Shown here piece after piece: positions 35,276 through 61,000 of a stretch of DNA of 64,000 nt. Under the pieces are notes generated by a model. That model did not search any database and had not been told where the DNA came from. It saw nothing but the letters and a program-made list of their open reading frames with translations. The DNA comes from Lumbricus terrestris (taxonomy: Eukaryota; Annelida; Clitellata; Crassiclitellata; Lumbricidae): the NCBI GenBank assembly GCA_949752735.1, contig OX457037.1, forward strand, positions 35,314,446 to 35,378,445, written 5' to 3'. Numbering within the stretch: position 1 is the first letter of the stretch; each line of letters begins with the position of its first letter. Made by a program: the position numbers and the translations under genes.

Positions 35276-37578
35276 ATACCTTAATAGACAATTTGCGGGC
35301 AACAGTTAGTGCAAGGAAAGATCGGTCCACAGTTGGAGGTTGCTCTACTTCAAAATGAGTAGCCAGTTCGGTGTTAACAGCTAGCAAAGGTGGGAGGCAA
35401 TTATAGCACAGTGTGAATTCACCAGTTTGTATAATATTCTTATCTTGTGTAGTGTAAAGATACTGTGGAGGAAATCCGAGCGGTAGTCACGCATCTAACA
35501 AGATTCAGTAACTAGCAGAACACCCCTTTCTTGAAAAATTATGAAGCCTAGGCTTAAATATGCAAATTCAGTTTATCATTAGCCTAAAACTACTAGTGAT
35601 ATTTCAACACCAATTGTTACTACTCCTTTCAGCAGATCAAAAAACCTTTCAAGACCCAGAATTTTCTGTTCTGGACAGCCATGTGACGTGTTGTCATACT
35701 TAAGCTTGCAGCAGCTTCTTGGGCTGTTGACTTTTTTTGTAGTGCAGTTTGATGCATTTTTACATGCAAAACACCACTTGTATTTATGTCATGTTGTTAA
35801 ACAGCCGCAACTGTAAATCCCACCTCATGGCAACCCTCCATAATTCAAACCCGTATAATTTATATCCCATATCAAGATTACTCACCTAATCACTCAAGTC
35901 ACAGACGTGCCAAATTCCATGCTCAACTTCCCACTTCTCGGTTCAAGTCGAATCAGCAAAGTACTCACCGTTGATATTACCATCATGGTTCAGGTCTATT
36001 CAGCAAAGCACTCACAATTCAAAGTATCATATTCAACAACACGGCTTGCATAACATAAACCACTCAAAGCAAGTGGATGGACATCAGACATTCAATCCCA
36101 CCTGCACTCTTTCAGAATTGCATCCACACAACATCAAAACCTCCCAAGAAATGCATACATACGGAAGCGATCCTCAAATCAGCATAAATTTTTACATCAA
36201 ATACATGTGTGCATTCAACTCCAGCTCAGCAATAGACACCAATGTGCCAAATTTCCATCAGACAATTTCACTCACCCATACAGCCAAAACAATCATACAA
36301 TATCCTCAAGCACCTTCCTCAACACCTCAAACGATCATGTCCATCACAGCCAAACTAGAATATATACACCGGCAAATTGCCATTTCTCGTTTCCTTTGTA
36401 GGAATGGGGGTGGTCCTGAAGAGGACCGGGGAGGAGTGAAGGCAGGAGAGAGGAGTAGATGACGAACACTAGGCTTTCTTGGCTCTTAGATTTCCTTTTT
36501 TCAAAGTCTCAAGTTGCAGAACTGGCACTCTACAACAGTGCCAAGTTGCAGAACACTGGCACTCTGACAATCGTCCAGGTAGAGGGAAAAACTTCGCAGA
36601 CAGCATAATCCACATCAGTCTGTCACATTTGTTGCGTACTCAAAACAAGACCATTCAGATCATTTTCTACGACAGCAGCAGTCAATATTCAAGAGAATTT
36701 TCATTGGTAGCCTGAACTTCATTGTTCATTAGTTGAGCACTCTTTATATCACAGAAAGATCGATAATTGTTGCACAGAATCCTTGATGCACAGCTATTAC
36801 TGAAAGTTTTCAGCGACACACAAAGTCATTTCCTCAATTGAATCTCAAATCATGGCAAATCTATTCTTTTTCAGCGTCAGTACTCCGTTCCAAAATTTGC
36901 AAAGTTCACTTCGATCTTCTGAAATCATTGCCTCAATTGTCAGCAATATAATTTTAATCTGATTATTTCCACTTGAATTGTCATATGATCCACTTTAAAT
37001 GTGATAATTTGATCAAAATTTATGTTCAACATTCTCAAACTACTCAAATAAAAACATTTTAAGTTATGTGATAATTTGATAAGATTTATGTTCAACAAAC
37101 TACTCAAATAAACATTTTAAGATCTTTTTAGATTACTTTGAAGATTTTTATTAAGGTTAGCAAATCTCTAAAGCTTTCATTTTATTTTGATTCATATTTA
37201 ATTTAGTTTAATCTCTACTATCAAGTTTATCGGACACTGCTCATTACCCACATATTTATTTTTAATGATACTCTATTCATAAATACCTTAGACAACATCT
37301 TACACGGTCAATCTAAAAGCCAAAAGAGCCTAGCTTTACAAACAATAATAAACAAACAACAGAGACAAAAATAACTACATTAGAAACATTCAATATAATT
37401 TTTCAATTTTTCCAAAACATATCTAAAAAATTTCAAATAAAAGGTTGCTACCGACTAAGTAACAACTGCTGCAATCTGCCTGCAGAAAAACCCAATTTTG
37501 CCCACAAACGAGCCCTAGCAACTTAGACTACACTCCCAAAATGGAAAAACTGAGAAAGGAATGCTTGGCACCTTTCAA
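35276..37578. other. No coding gene supported; includes likely 3'UTR of the PNRC-like gene
   Basis: Low-GC sequence. Candidate poly(A) signals for the minus-strand gene (TTTATT on plus) lie at about 37254, 37185 and 37148. A short tandem duplication sits at 36996-37058 and 37063-37121 (GTGATAATTTGAT...CTACTCAAATAAA), and a smaller one at 36510-36560 (CAAGTTGCAGAAC...TGGCACTCT). The 163-codon plus-strand frame at 35971-36462 has no recognisable domain. Confidence 0.45.
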
Positions 37579-38067
37579 CTAATGCTGAACTCTGAGCATG
37601 ACTTTTAGCACACACTCAATTGCTCCACAGTCCACAACTTTTGGGCTGCCAACCCAGTGTAACGGGGGTTTTGGCAGAACTTTTGGCGATGGGGATTCGT
37701 TAAATTTTGCACCCGCATAGACAAGGCCGTTTGGTGAAATGCTAGTGGCAACAGGCGATGGGCAGAAACCATCTGACGGTCGTGTTGACAGCGGAACTGC
37801 TTGGTTTCGACTGCTTTGAACAAAAGTCTGTGCTGCCAAACGTAAATCCCTTTGCGGGCTTCCACTGTTCACAGGCCCTACATCACTCGGGTCATTGCCA
37901 CACAACCAAGAATTGATTAAATATTGATCATCGCATTCTTCAAAGTTCCAGTTCGTCAAAACAACGGTCTTTTCCTGATAAGCATCCTTCTCACGAACCG
38001 CACCGGAGGACATCGCCAGACGTCTAGCAAGGAGACCTCTCTTTCCACTGATCGATTGGCCCTTCAT
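37579..38067 (-). CDS. PNRC: PNRC-like protein (proline-rich nuclear receptor coactivator family)
   Basis: The product has 162 residues in one uninterrupted frame. Residues 114-139 carry the family signature: GLVYAGAKFNESPSPK followed by VLPKPPLHWV, close to the C-terminal proline-rich segment of vertebrate PNRC1 and PNRC2. A short hydrophobic helix-like end (ECVLKVMLRVQ) also matches the family's C-terminal layout. In vertebrates this segment is SH3- and nuclear-receptor-binding, and in PNRC2 it binds DCP1A, bridging UPF1 to decapping in nonsense-mediated decay. The N-terminal ~110 residues are basic then Ser/Pro/Asn-rich and not alignable by eye. The length lies near PNRC2 (about 139). The start is the first Met in frame. 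An upstream non-coding exon cannot be excluded. The next gene on this strand, DHX15, lies 2.5 kb upstream. Family assignment is firm from the C-terminus. Which vertebrate paralogue it matches, and whether it binds receptors, is open. Confidence 0.85.
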   Translation of the reverse strand: MKGQSISGKRGLLARRLAMSSGAVREKDAYQEKTVVLTNWNFEECDDQYLINSWLCGNDPSDVGPVNSGSPQRDLRLAAQTFVQSSRNQAVPLSTRPSDGFCPSPVATSISPNGLVYAGAKFNESPSPKVLPKPPLHWVGSPKVVDCGAIECVLKVMLRVQH

Positions 38068-38571
38068 TATTTTTTGACGACGAGCAACTTCGCTTAGAAA
38101 AACAGAATTCGCATACTTCGTTCCGAAATTTCAAACTTCGAGTCCGCCCACAACCTAACAAATTCGGTCTGTCGCTGTAAGCTAATTCGACCACTTTGGT
38201 CGTATATTTAATTGCAACGGTCTTTAAAAACAAGCACTCGCAACTGCTGCCATTTCGAGTTTAAAATTAGAACGCAGGTTAGAAGACTTCTGTTGAAATT
38301 CCAAGATGGTCGACTTCCAGCTTTCGAAGACAATCGCCGAAAAAATAGAGAACTAGTCCCACGACGCTGAGACTCGACTGCAGCTGGCCGAACCGATCTC
38401 CACTGTCCGTTTTTTTTTCAAACTATTCTTTTCTTTTTACACGGCAGATTCGAAAACCTATCTCCATTAAATCGAAAATGCCAACTTCGTCCGACCCAAC
38501 CTCAACAACAAAGACATCCCTCACTCCACTGTAGTCCGTATGATCACTCTAACGTCACATGACCACGCCAG

Positions 38572-38636
38572 CCAATCATAGACCGTTCACGTGACAGCGC
38601 AACCAATAGATGCTCGATCTTGTTATAACGTCCAAT
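38572..38636. promoter_or_regulatory. Triple CCAAT array with E-box
   Basis: CCAAT occurs at 38572, 38603 and 38632, all in the same orientation and 31 and 29 bp apart. A CACGTG E-box is at 38588-38593. They lie about 0.5 kb upstream of the PNRC-like start codon (reading ATTGG on its strand). Regular ~30-bp CCAAT spacing is typical of NF-Y-controlled promoters. Confidence 0.5.
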
Positions 38637-39439
38637 CAAAATAGCCTAGAGTTCAATGTTTGAATAAATTTGCATGACTAATATATTCCGTTCGACGCAC
38701 GTCACTAGTCAAACTGAATAAAGGGCAATGGCCTATTGTATGGAACGCACTTGTTATCTATTGTTATGTTCACAACGGGCGTCGACTCCCATTTCACCTG
38801 TATGGCTGTCGCTCAAATGCACTTCGAACCAACAACAGATGATAAATATTTGCATATAAAAATTAATTCATAACTGGGCCTATCCGCTAAGCTAGTTTAG
38901 GATAAGTGGATAAAAAAATTGACTAGGAAATATGGAAATCACATTTCACTGTTTCATAAACCCGTTTGGACATTTTTCTAGCAACAATATTTTACACAAC
39001 TACGGAATATTCCTACTGATGGTGAAAGGTTTAACGGATCGATTGCTACATTTGTCCTTTGAACATTTTTATGACTTCTATGCCTGTCTTAAATTGCTAG
39101 TATAGAAATTCATAAAATCTTGCACTTTTGACCTGGGACAATCCTATTATTCAGTAAGAATAAAGAATAATCCCTGCTTTTTACCTCACATAAAATCCCA
39201 TTCTAACATCTTTTACTAATAGACCCAAATCCTTGTTCTTTGTACTTCATCCGCCTCCCAAATGGGCATGTTCTTGCACATTAACTAACTAATTGTCCTA
39301 TTCCGCAGGTTTGTCTTTATGTAGCAAGCTCAACTCGACAAACACAAAACCCCACTAAACACGAGCGGCATGCTATTAATTCAGTTTTCACCAATGTATC
39401 TCGTATCGAATTACTGTTCTAGTTTCACGCTGCATCCTC
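38637..39439. other. No gene seen
   Basis: Intergenic AT-rich sequence between the PNRC-like promoter and a LINE fragment. Confidence 0.5.
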
Positions 39440-39741
39440 TGCGTTGTTCCATCGTCGGCACACAATCTCTGTCACCCAGTCTCTGACATTGAAGTGTGTT
39501 GCCCTCTTATGAAGCAATAACTCCTAGTTCCTTGGGCTCACTTAGCTACCAGGCAACGCTGAGCTTTCTCGGTTGTAGGGGCATCCATCTGGAATGACCG
39601 CCTTTCAAAGCTACATTTATTACATCTGAATAATCAAAAATTTGTTTCACAAATCTCTCAAGTCTTTTTTCTTTTGCTGCAGTTGGGCTGGGAGTAAATT
39701 TTTGAAGGGGTGCTATATAAGTCCATCGAATGAATGAATGA
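39440..39741 (+). pseudogene. CR1/L2-like LINE 3' end with (GAAT)n tail
   Basis: The plus strand at about 39552-39605 encodes AFSVVGASIWNDRLSK, the conserved C-terminal motif of the CR1-type protein (compare AFAIVGPLIWNHL in the LINE at 42952-44262). A stop interrupts it about 10 residues further. The DNA continues with GGGTGCTATATAAGTCCATC and ends in GAATGAATGAATGAAT (39726-39741), a short-repeat LINE tail. Related tails lacking coding remnants occur at 52030-52110 and 53690-53735, and inverted at 61594-61660. Confidence 0.7.
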
Positions 39742-40541
39742 ATACAAAAAGAGGAGGAATTATAACAGCAGCAATGTCATACTATAGTAGTCAAGGATAA
39801 ATTATATGCCTTAAGATTACATACAACTGTTTACTTGTCAGCTATCCATGCACGGGTAATGCTAAACATCATGGCAATCCACGATGCAATACCTTTGCTA
39901 ATCCAATCACATCTGCCATACAGAAAAATATCAGCGCTATCAGTTCGCAATCATACAGATTTACAACACTGCTCCGTACATTCCTGTGACGATATGCTGC
40001 ACATAATCACAGTGGGAAACCAGAACATTACCAGAAGAAACTTTCTGAATGATTACACCACTACACTGATGACTACACTTGCATACATTTCCGTCAGTAA
40101 TCAAAATCCACAGCGAACAAAATTATATTGCTACCTAAACCTTCAATTTGTCAAAGCAACTTAACATTCACATCAGAAAAAGCATAAAATACACCTAGGA
40201 ATTCTGTGCACATCTTATAGGAAAAACAAACTTACAAGAAATACCGTCATACAGAATAACATATCCAGCAGAACTACATGGTTTTTTTCTTGCTTACTCT
40301 CTAAAGTATACTGCTTATTTCCCATCCCCAAGATGCCGTAAACCAACAATTGGTTCACGTGATGTTAAAATATAATCTTTAAATAGCCCTAATAAACAGC
40401 TATCCAAGCAGCATTTCTGAACATTTATGATACTGCTGCAATGAGTTTTCCGTATGAACAATAAATGGCTTTCTGGAACTGTTCTTTAGAGTTTTCACAG
40501 AACTTCTATTAATGTCAACATTAGTTTTCCTGGCTCTGCTG
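39742..40541 (-). other. DHX15 downstream region, probable 3'UTR
   Basis: The sequence after the DHX15 stop codon contains no coding signal. I did not find a clear AATAAA on the minus strand within the first few hundred bases, so the cleavage site is undefined. Confidence 0.4.
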
Positions 40542-53261
<12,720 letters not shown>

Positions 53262-54393
53262 GGCAAACAGAATTAACAACACAAATTCTATTTCAACGTA
53301 AACGCGATGGCGAACTCGCTTCGTTATTTCGCACTAGTAATCTTTTGCTGATTCTTGATTTTCCAAATACCCGGATCGCAGATTATATATTGCAATGTTA
53401 GATGGATCAACGTTGATGACGTACAATTCAGACCGACAAATTGTAACCTATAGATTTCTCTCGTGCTACCTGTTTTCAATCCGCAACCTAATACACTGAG
53501 ACAGACAAAAATTACATTGAAATAATAGTATCAATATTAAAGGGAACAATCAGTTATTGGAATTTAATTTAATCGATAGATAGATTAGGCCTTAATAATA
53601 TATTATGTTTGAAAAGAACTCTAGAGACAAAGTTGCGGTCATCTTTGCTCGGAAGTTCAAAATTGTGCTGAGACCTGGACGACGGTTGCTGAAGATGCGC
53701 TATATAAATTCTCAGAATGAATAAGTGAATGAATTTATGTCACGTACTCGATCAGCAGGAAAACCAAGACATCAATGTTCGGAAGGATGGATCGATGGAT
53801 CAAATATAAAAAAGGAAGACCTCATAGGAATGGCTGGACGATAATACCGTGTCGAGTGGACTACTAGAACTGAGTCATACCGCAATGGACAGACAACAGC
53901 GGAGGAGGATTGTGAAATTGGCATCAGACACCTACGGGCGTTGAGCCCATGCAGGGTGAGAATTGCCGGGGGTTGAAGTTTCAACCCTCCAGTCTTTCTT
54001 AGGGCCCCATAGTAAAGTCTGTTTTTCCCACCCCAATTCCAAGTCGATAATTGTCAAACCCCCAGTTATTTTTCCACAATTCCACACCGAACCCATGGTT
54101 GTTGTTGATGATGATGGCTCGATCAGCAGCTCGTCGTTACTAGCTTATGATTTCCGTGGGTGGGTAGACCTGGCGTAGACCGACCTGTTGCTAGTTGCTT
54201 ACTCCTTGCTTCGCTTTATCGTTCGTCTTCCGGTTCTGGAAGCCATTTTGTACTTCGCAGTTGTGTAACAGATAGTTTTGCATATGACGCGGAAGACGTT
54301 GTTAAATTCGCCAATGGACACTTGGTTCTTGATCATTAAACTGCTCTGAATAAGGACACATTTCTACTGGTGACGGCGAAAACTGTTGCGGAA
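53262..54393. promoter_or_regulatory. Divergent DHX15/PCF11 intergenic region
   Basis: 1132 bp separate the two start codons, so both promoters lie here. It includes CCGGAT, CTTCCGG (about 54232, ETS-like) close to the PCF11 side, and CGCGATGGCG near the DHX15 side. No TATA box is obvious. A LINE-type tail (53690-53735) lies in the middle. Confidence 0.5.
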
Positions 54394-54549
54394 ATGGCGG
54401 ACGAAGAAGCTGTCGAGGAATACCGATCGTCACTCGGCGACCTGAAGATGAACAGCAAACCTCTGATCAATATGCTGACAATGCTCGCCGAAGAAAACAA
54501 GCAGTTTGCCGATCAGTTTGTCAAAGTTATCGAAGATCGCGCTTTACAG
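54394..54549 (+). CDS. PCF11: PCF11 exon 1
   Basis: 52 codons, MADEEAVEEYRSSLGDL to IEDRALQ. Donor CAG|GTGGAC. The first helices of the CID. Confidence 0.9.
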
Positions 54550-57500
54550 GTGGACTATTTATGATTTTTCCAAGATAAAATAGCTCTTAGGTTTATATTT
54601 GAGTCTGTGGCGTGTTTTCTGAATACATGAAGCTTTTAAAATATTTTAACCAGGAATTTATGCATGTAAAATTGATATTTGGAGGTCATGCTGTGTATTC
54701 TGTTATTCTTGAATAAAGCGACGATCTATTAAAATGCCCAAAATTTGATTACCTAGAACTATAAAAAATATCGTAGTCAAACAGATGTTTATTTCTGTGA
54801 TTGGTTACAATGTTCAATATCTATTGAAATTGATTTGGGCTCTGTATGATTGAAGTGTAAAAACAATTTTAAAATTAGGAGATTTATATTTCACAAAATA
54901 AGCAAGGGCACCTAGTAAAAATGGATTAACCTAAAACTGGACTATTATTGTCCATGGTAGGAAATTTGGGAAGTACGGTAAAGCAGTATTAATATGAATC
55001 TAAGCCTGATAAATTATTTAGTCATTTAATGATTTTGGATTCACTTACCCTAAATGGGTTTGATATCACGGATTGATGACAGCTTAAATAAATTAATCAT
55101 TTATTTCTACGCTTTGATATGAAAAAAGTAAAAATCATGCAGGTTATTTAGCGTTAATGTCATAGTTCATGCAGTATCATATTTCTTAAGATTTAGGTAT
55201 CTAACTGTTGCTAGCATCATGTCTGTTTAGATGACTTGGCCATTTCTAGTACTGTAATATTTGTCTAGTTCAATATTGAGTTTTGAGGATTGATAAATTT
55301 TTAGAATTACGTTGTAGTTTTAATTTGTTGATTGTAGCCTACTTTTAAATTTAAAAAAAGTGCAAAGCACAGCTGTAACTTAAGGAGATTCTATAGTTTA
55401 TTCTTTTAGCTACTGTTAATTTGCATACCTTATTTTATTCGATTAATTGTGCCGAGAAGATTTCTTATATATCTTAGTTTAATATTGTTTTTATTCAAAT
55501 GCTTTGAATTTGGTGTTGATTGAATAAACTTGATTCATTGTTCTCATTTGAAGTTGTGATATATGGTTTAGTTTATTATCAGTGAGACATGTTCGATCAT
55601 CCCTGGACCACTAGCATTTAGGTGCCCCAACAATGATACATAAATACAAAGTTTCAAGAACAATTTGCTACTCAAAGTTCCTGTTAGTCAGACCAATGAA
55701 AGCTCTTAACAAAATTTAAATTTCAGAAATTCCTTTTTTTGTACTTGCAATTGAAGTTAGAATATGAGTTTGAGTATTTTTTGTTAAATTATGGGCTTCG
55801 TTGGTCAGACTAACACTTTCCAATTACAATTAGACTTACTAATTACAAATTAATAAAAATAAAATAAGAGAGTTAAACCACACAAAGTTACAGTTTAGCA
55901 TTAACAAGCAGGGAATCACCTACAGTTCAACTTTGACTGGATGGTGGATGATAGTTTGGAGTTGTTGTCATCCACATCTAATACACAGAGCCGACATCAA
56001 ACACTTATATGATGACCACTGACCAGGTGTGTCAGTAGTGTGGAATAGTGTATGGTTTTTATGAATTTATAGAGCACCTTTTGTGGTACAAAATAGATCA
56101 GAGGTGGTCCTAGTTCAAAGGACCATCATAAGAGAAAAGATTCAAGACAATGAAGATACAAGACAATGGAGAGATGAAGTGGGATTTCCAGTCAGAATTG
56201 TAGAAGGAGCTGAAGGAGGAAGAGCTTTTCACAGTGAGAGGCTAATTCAGGCAAATGCTAAGGATTTAGCCATGGTATGCCTAGCCGAGATGATCCTGGG
56301 AACGAAGATGACCATGAGAGGCTGCCAGGATTAGTGATGAATTTATTTACAGAGATACTTTTGGGCTGGATCCAGGTAGTGTATCTTAAAATATATTTCT
56401 CAAAATTTGTCCTTTCGTTTTGACTCTTCGTCCCAGAAAAGGCTCGGATATGACAGTGTCAGTTTACCAACATTTTTGCAATTGATTCTGACCCAACATT
56501 TTAAGGTCAACGTGACTATTATCAGCTCTCAATTCACTTTAAAACCCGAAATGTTAGCGTTTTAATTCGATTTAATCAGCCACTTTGCCACATTAGTAAA
56601 GAGTCGACAGTCTGCATGACATCATTCCGTTTATTCAACAATCCGGTTGACAGATCGAAACCGGTTACAGTGTACAATTATGCAACCTGCAATAATTGTA
56701 TTAGGCCACAATCAGCACACACACCCGCCCCTCAGGGATGGGTCATGTTTGGCTTTTTGGGGAAGCACGGTGGGTGGAGGGTTGCCAAAAACCGAAATTT
56801 AGTGGTCAACGCTGGTTACTCCATAAGAGTAGTGTTCAAAACCGTAAATTTCCTGGGCAATGCCGGGTCCCACATCTAGTTATCTATAGATAAGAAGGAG
56901 AACTTTGAACTGGTTTCAAACAGAAAAAAGAGCCAGTGGTGGTGGTTGGTCATATAAGTCAAGATGTGATAAACAATTAACCTGGAAGCAGCATTTAGTA
57001 CGGATTGCAGGGACAGGCACACTTTGGGAAAGCCAACATGCAGTGAATTGCAATGCTCAATATGAGAACTGATAAAAGTATGAGCAATTGAAGACTGGGG
57101 AAGATGCTGAGATTCTGAGCCTCCTTGGTGATTGTAGCAGGAGTGGCTATGATTGGTGATTGTAGCAGGAGTGGGTAAGATTGGTGATGCGTTTGGAGCA
57201 GGTGAGAGCACTTTGACTGTACGAGAAAATAAATGAAAGGTGCGTTAAAAGAGTGAAGTCCAGTTTGTTGGCGAGTACCAAACTATGTCAGTTGGTCTTA
57301 GACAAGTTTAGAGAAACCTGATTGAAAGATATCATGGTGAAGATGACAAAATATTTTCATACTTGCTGAAAAATCCTGTGATGTTCCCAGCAATGCTTTC
57401 TTACAAATGGTATATCAACTACCCCCATGACCATAACATGTTGGGTAATTGGTTTGTGATGTTCAGAAATCAATCAGTAGGTTCAAGAGTTATTATGCTG

Positions 57501-57979
57501 GGCAGACAGGAGGATTTTTAGCTTGAATCTCTTAGAGTACAAATAAATATTTACAAATTTATTGTACTTCTGAGTTGGTTTAGTGATTCTCATCATGGGG
57601 TCACTGCTCTGTGTAGAGCTTTTGACCAAGCTTGTCCTCTCCGTTCTATTGTCTCTTCACGTGTATACGAAGTTGCTAAGACGTGCATATGATGTCGTGA
57701 TTGGACCAGGATTTGGAAATCCTCGCTCCTGTTGAAAGGGATTTCTGGTCCTGTGCTCCTCCAGTCTTGGAATTTCATCATGACATTGTGCTGATTCTTG
57801 GAGTGGCAGCCTATTTGTTTCACCAAATACTCTGTTTAAAATTGACCAGTTTTTGAGAAAATGCACGAAGAAACATTACAAGAAGAAACCTTATAAGTCA
57901 GACATGTATTTACCTGACAAGCAGAATTGAATAGTGGGTCAATTCAGCGTAAAGTGGTGCTCCAAATAATATTCACACA

Positions 57980-58044
<65 letters not shown>

Positions 58045-61000
58045 CAACTTAGGAATATTGGATTCAATTTAACTCGTTCACACACTAGTTTAGCAAATGC
58101 AAAAACCTTGCTAACTCCTGCAAACAAATAATTGCCACTGGTAATGCGATGTGGATTTGAAAACTGTGAACTGCTCTTGCTGTGCTGATTTCGAAGATCG
58201 GACCAAAGGCGATGGAAGTGGACAGTGACAATTCATTCCAGGCACAATTTTTAACAAATACTTTGACTCTAATCGGAGTACTTGCCACTTGAAACCATGC
58301 TAAAGACTTTCAGTTTAAACTTATTCTCTTTACTAGCTTTTGAGTTCAGTTGATCTTCAAGATCACGAATACCAATATTGCTCTATTCACAGGTGAATGC
58401 AAGTGCTGGTGTAGTGATCTCGGATCAGGTGTTGCTTTAAACTCTAATATGGGCATTCACTTTTATTGCATCAATGATTTTGGCCACATATATCATTTAA
58501 CATTGCCTTGAATTTGGCCACATATATCATTTAACAGGTGTTATGGTGGATGTCACGCTTGGGTGTTACTTCTCTAACCAGTTGTTCATAGTGTAAATTT
58601 CTTTAAATATACTTATGTTTACTACATGTTGTTTATTCTAAAGTTAATGTTCGTAATACATTGATGGGATCAGATATTTCACTGGCTTATTGACTCGTTA
58701 TTTTGTTTTGAAAATTGATGAGATTTATGCAGTGTGTATTTTCAACAGGCACCCCATTCTGAGAAGCTTCCAACCATGTATCTGATTGACTCCATCATGA
58801 AGAACCTTTCAGATAGTAGCTATCAGCAACTTTTTTCCAAGAATATTGTCTCCACTTTTGTTGCAGTATTTGAAAAGGTAAAACTATTTTGAGATAATTT
58901 GAGGCAATAATTTAGAATTGGGCCTTAAATACTGGTTTAAATGATAAAGTGATTGTTAAAATATGATTTGTTATTAAAATGTTGGTTCTTGCAATAAAAT
59001 GCATTTATGTGATATCCAGTTTCACGTTGTTACTTTGTTTCACGGAGTGTTGTCCTGTTAAAAGTTTTGGTTGAATTTTTTTTCGATGACCCTGTGTTTG
59101 GAATGATTAAATTAAGCACATTGAAGTTTATTCCGATTTCCTCAAAGCCTGTCCCACACTTACAAGGAGTTTCAAAAATTAGGAACAATAGCCACGTTAA
59201 GAAAGTCTGGAGTGATTCTTTGTTTACACAAAAGTTAGGCTAAGTCTTCGACTTTGTTATGTTTGTATTTAAGACTTTCTCCAAACAAGAATATCTGAAC
59301 TTTTTTAGCGTGGCTATTGTTGTTGGCTGTATGTGTGTGTGCTTCTGAAATATTTGCTCCGCTGCTTTTAAAACCCTTCAAAGTTGTGGAAGATATATGG
59401 TGGTATCTAAGCCAAGAATATTTCTTCAAAACGGTTTATTATGGAGCAGTTGCGATATTAGTTGAAAATTAATTTCACAACAGAAATGGTAAAATGGAGG
59501 CTGAGCGGTAGTAGATTTGTTAGGAACTCTCTCAAAAGCCTGAGGCATGGTTGGTGCAGTAATACAACTTGGTCCAGATCAATGAATGCGCGTGGCTTCA
59601 AACAATATGTTTTGCCATTTGAGCCTAATCTGGTACAGTTAATTCAACTTTTTGCACGTTATGTCAGAGTTGATTATTGTTAGCCAGAAGGTAAATTTCT
59701 TCAGATATGTGTATTGTGCATGATTAATTGATAAATATTGTACACTTCAATATGAATTTTATGGACCTAGAGCGTGTGACATGACCAGGTCTAGATAGGT
59801 ATTACTAATATTGTCCAATTAAGCTGCCTCTTTTGCTTTGTCCAAGGAATTGTGTCTTATAAATTGGTAATTCAGGCCATTTTGAATGATGGCTTTGGTA
59901 GGCTATTGTCACTGTGCAAGTTGATGATCAATATCTCTAATGTTGCTTTGCTGTGGTTAAGTTGCCCAAAGGCTTTTTGATTGACCTGTAAATGTTCATC
60001 CTGTGGAAGTTGAAGAGCAGTTTTGAAAAATAATGCTGCCGCAAAAGTCAGCTTGAGTCTTTGACTTTGTCAAATTTGCCTTTGAATCTTTAACGATGAG
60101 CTGCATAAGTTTTAAATGCATTTTAGTACGCGCTCGTTAAAGGTTAAAAGCCAGAACTGATGCAGGAAACTAGAAGAGAAGAGGTTTGAACCCAGGTGGC
60201 TACATTGCATGTTGAAGCCCAGCCTGTTGACATTTCTCATTGATTAGTATTGTAAAGGGGAAATTACTAGTCCAGCAATGTGGCAAGTTGAATAATATAA
60301 TTTAATTTTTACTATAAATTTCTGCATAGAGATAATATTGTTTAACTGTCAGTGAGTTCATTCCGAAATGTCATTCAAGAGTAATGCGTCTCAAATTGAT
60401 TCTAGGTCGACGAGAAAACTCGCCAGGCGTTGTACAAACTGCGACAGACGTGGAATGACCTCTTTCCGAACAAGTTGCTCTACTCGCTGGATCTTCGCGT
60501 CAGTAGTATTGACCCGGCATGGCCGGTGACCGCCTCCTTACCAGAAGTCCCAGCTGTGAAGCCTGCAACAACCATTCATGTCAATCCAAAGTTTCTAACA
60601 CAAGTTGGTTTCTAATCTGACTTTTGCTTGTTGGATTAGCTTTGATAAATATTTAATAAAAAAAACCACTGAGATTTTTGATCGCACAGATTTTCTTTGT
60701 TTTCATCTACTAAGTTCTTGCGATGTATGGTAAAAATGGTATGTGATGTGGTAAGGCCAAAAAAAAATAATGTTGTGTTTCCGGTAACCCGACCGACCCT
60801 CTTTTATTGCCGCGACTCAAATAATTTTGTAAAATATTTTTATTTAAAAAAAAATTTTATTAAAAAAAAATATTTTTGTAAAAAAAATTTTTTTTAAAGA
60901 ATTTGTATTGACATAATACGGTGACATTGCCTTCCGTATAGAGTTGGATCTTAGGCCAAAAAACTAATGTTGTGTTTCCAGTAACCCGACCGACTCACTT

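Noticed and set aside
35971..36462. 163-codon plus-strand frame as a gene
   Set aside because: No domain, biased His/Thr/Ser composition typical of CA-rich DNA, and it lies opposite the likely 3'UTR region of the PNRC-like gene.
37605..37865. 86-codon frame overlapping the PNRC-like gene
   Set aside because: Shadow frame on the same strand. The PNRC signature is in the other frame.
54370..54393. Upstream GTG start for PCF11
   Set aside because: GTG is not a usual start in animal nuclear genes, and the ATG at 54394 gives the expected N-terminus.
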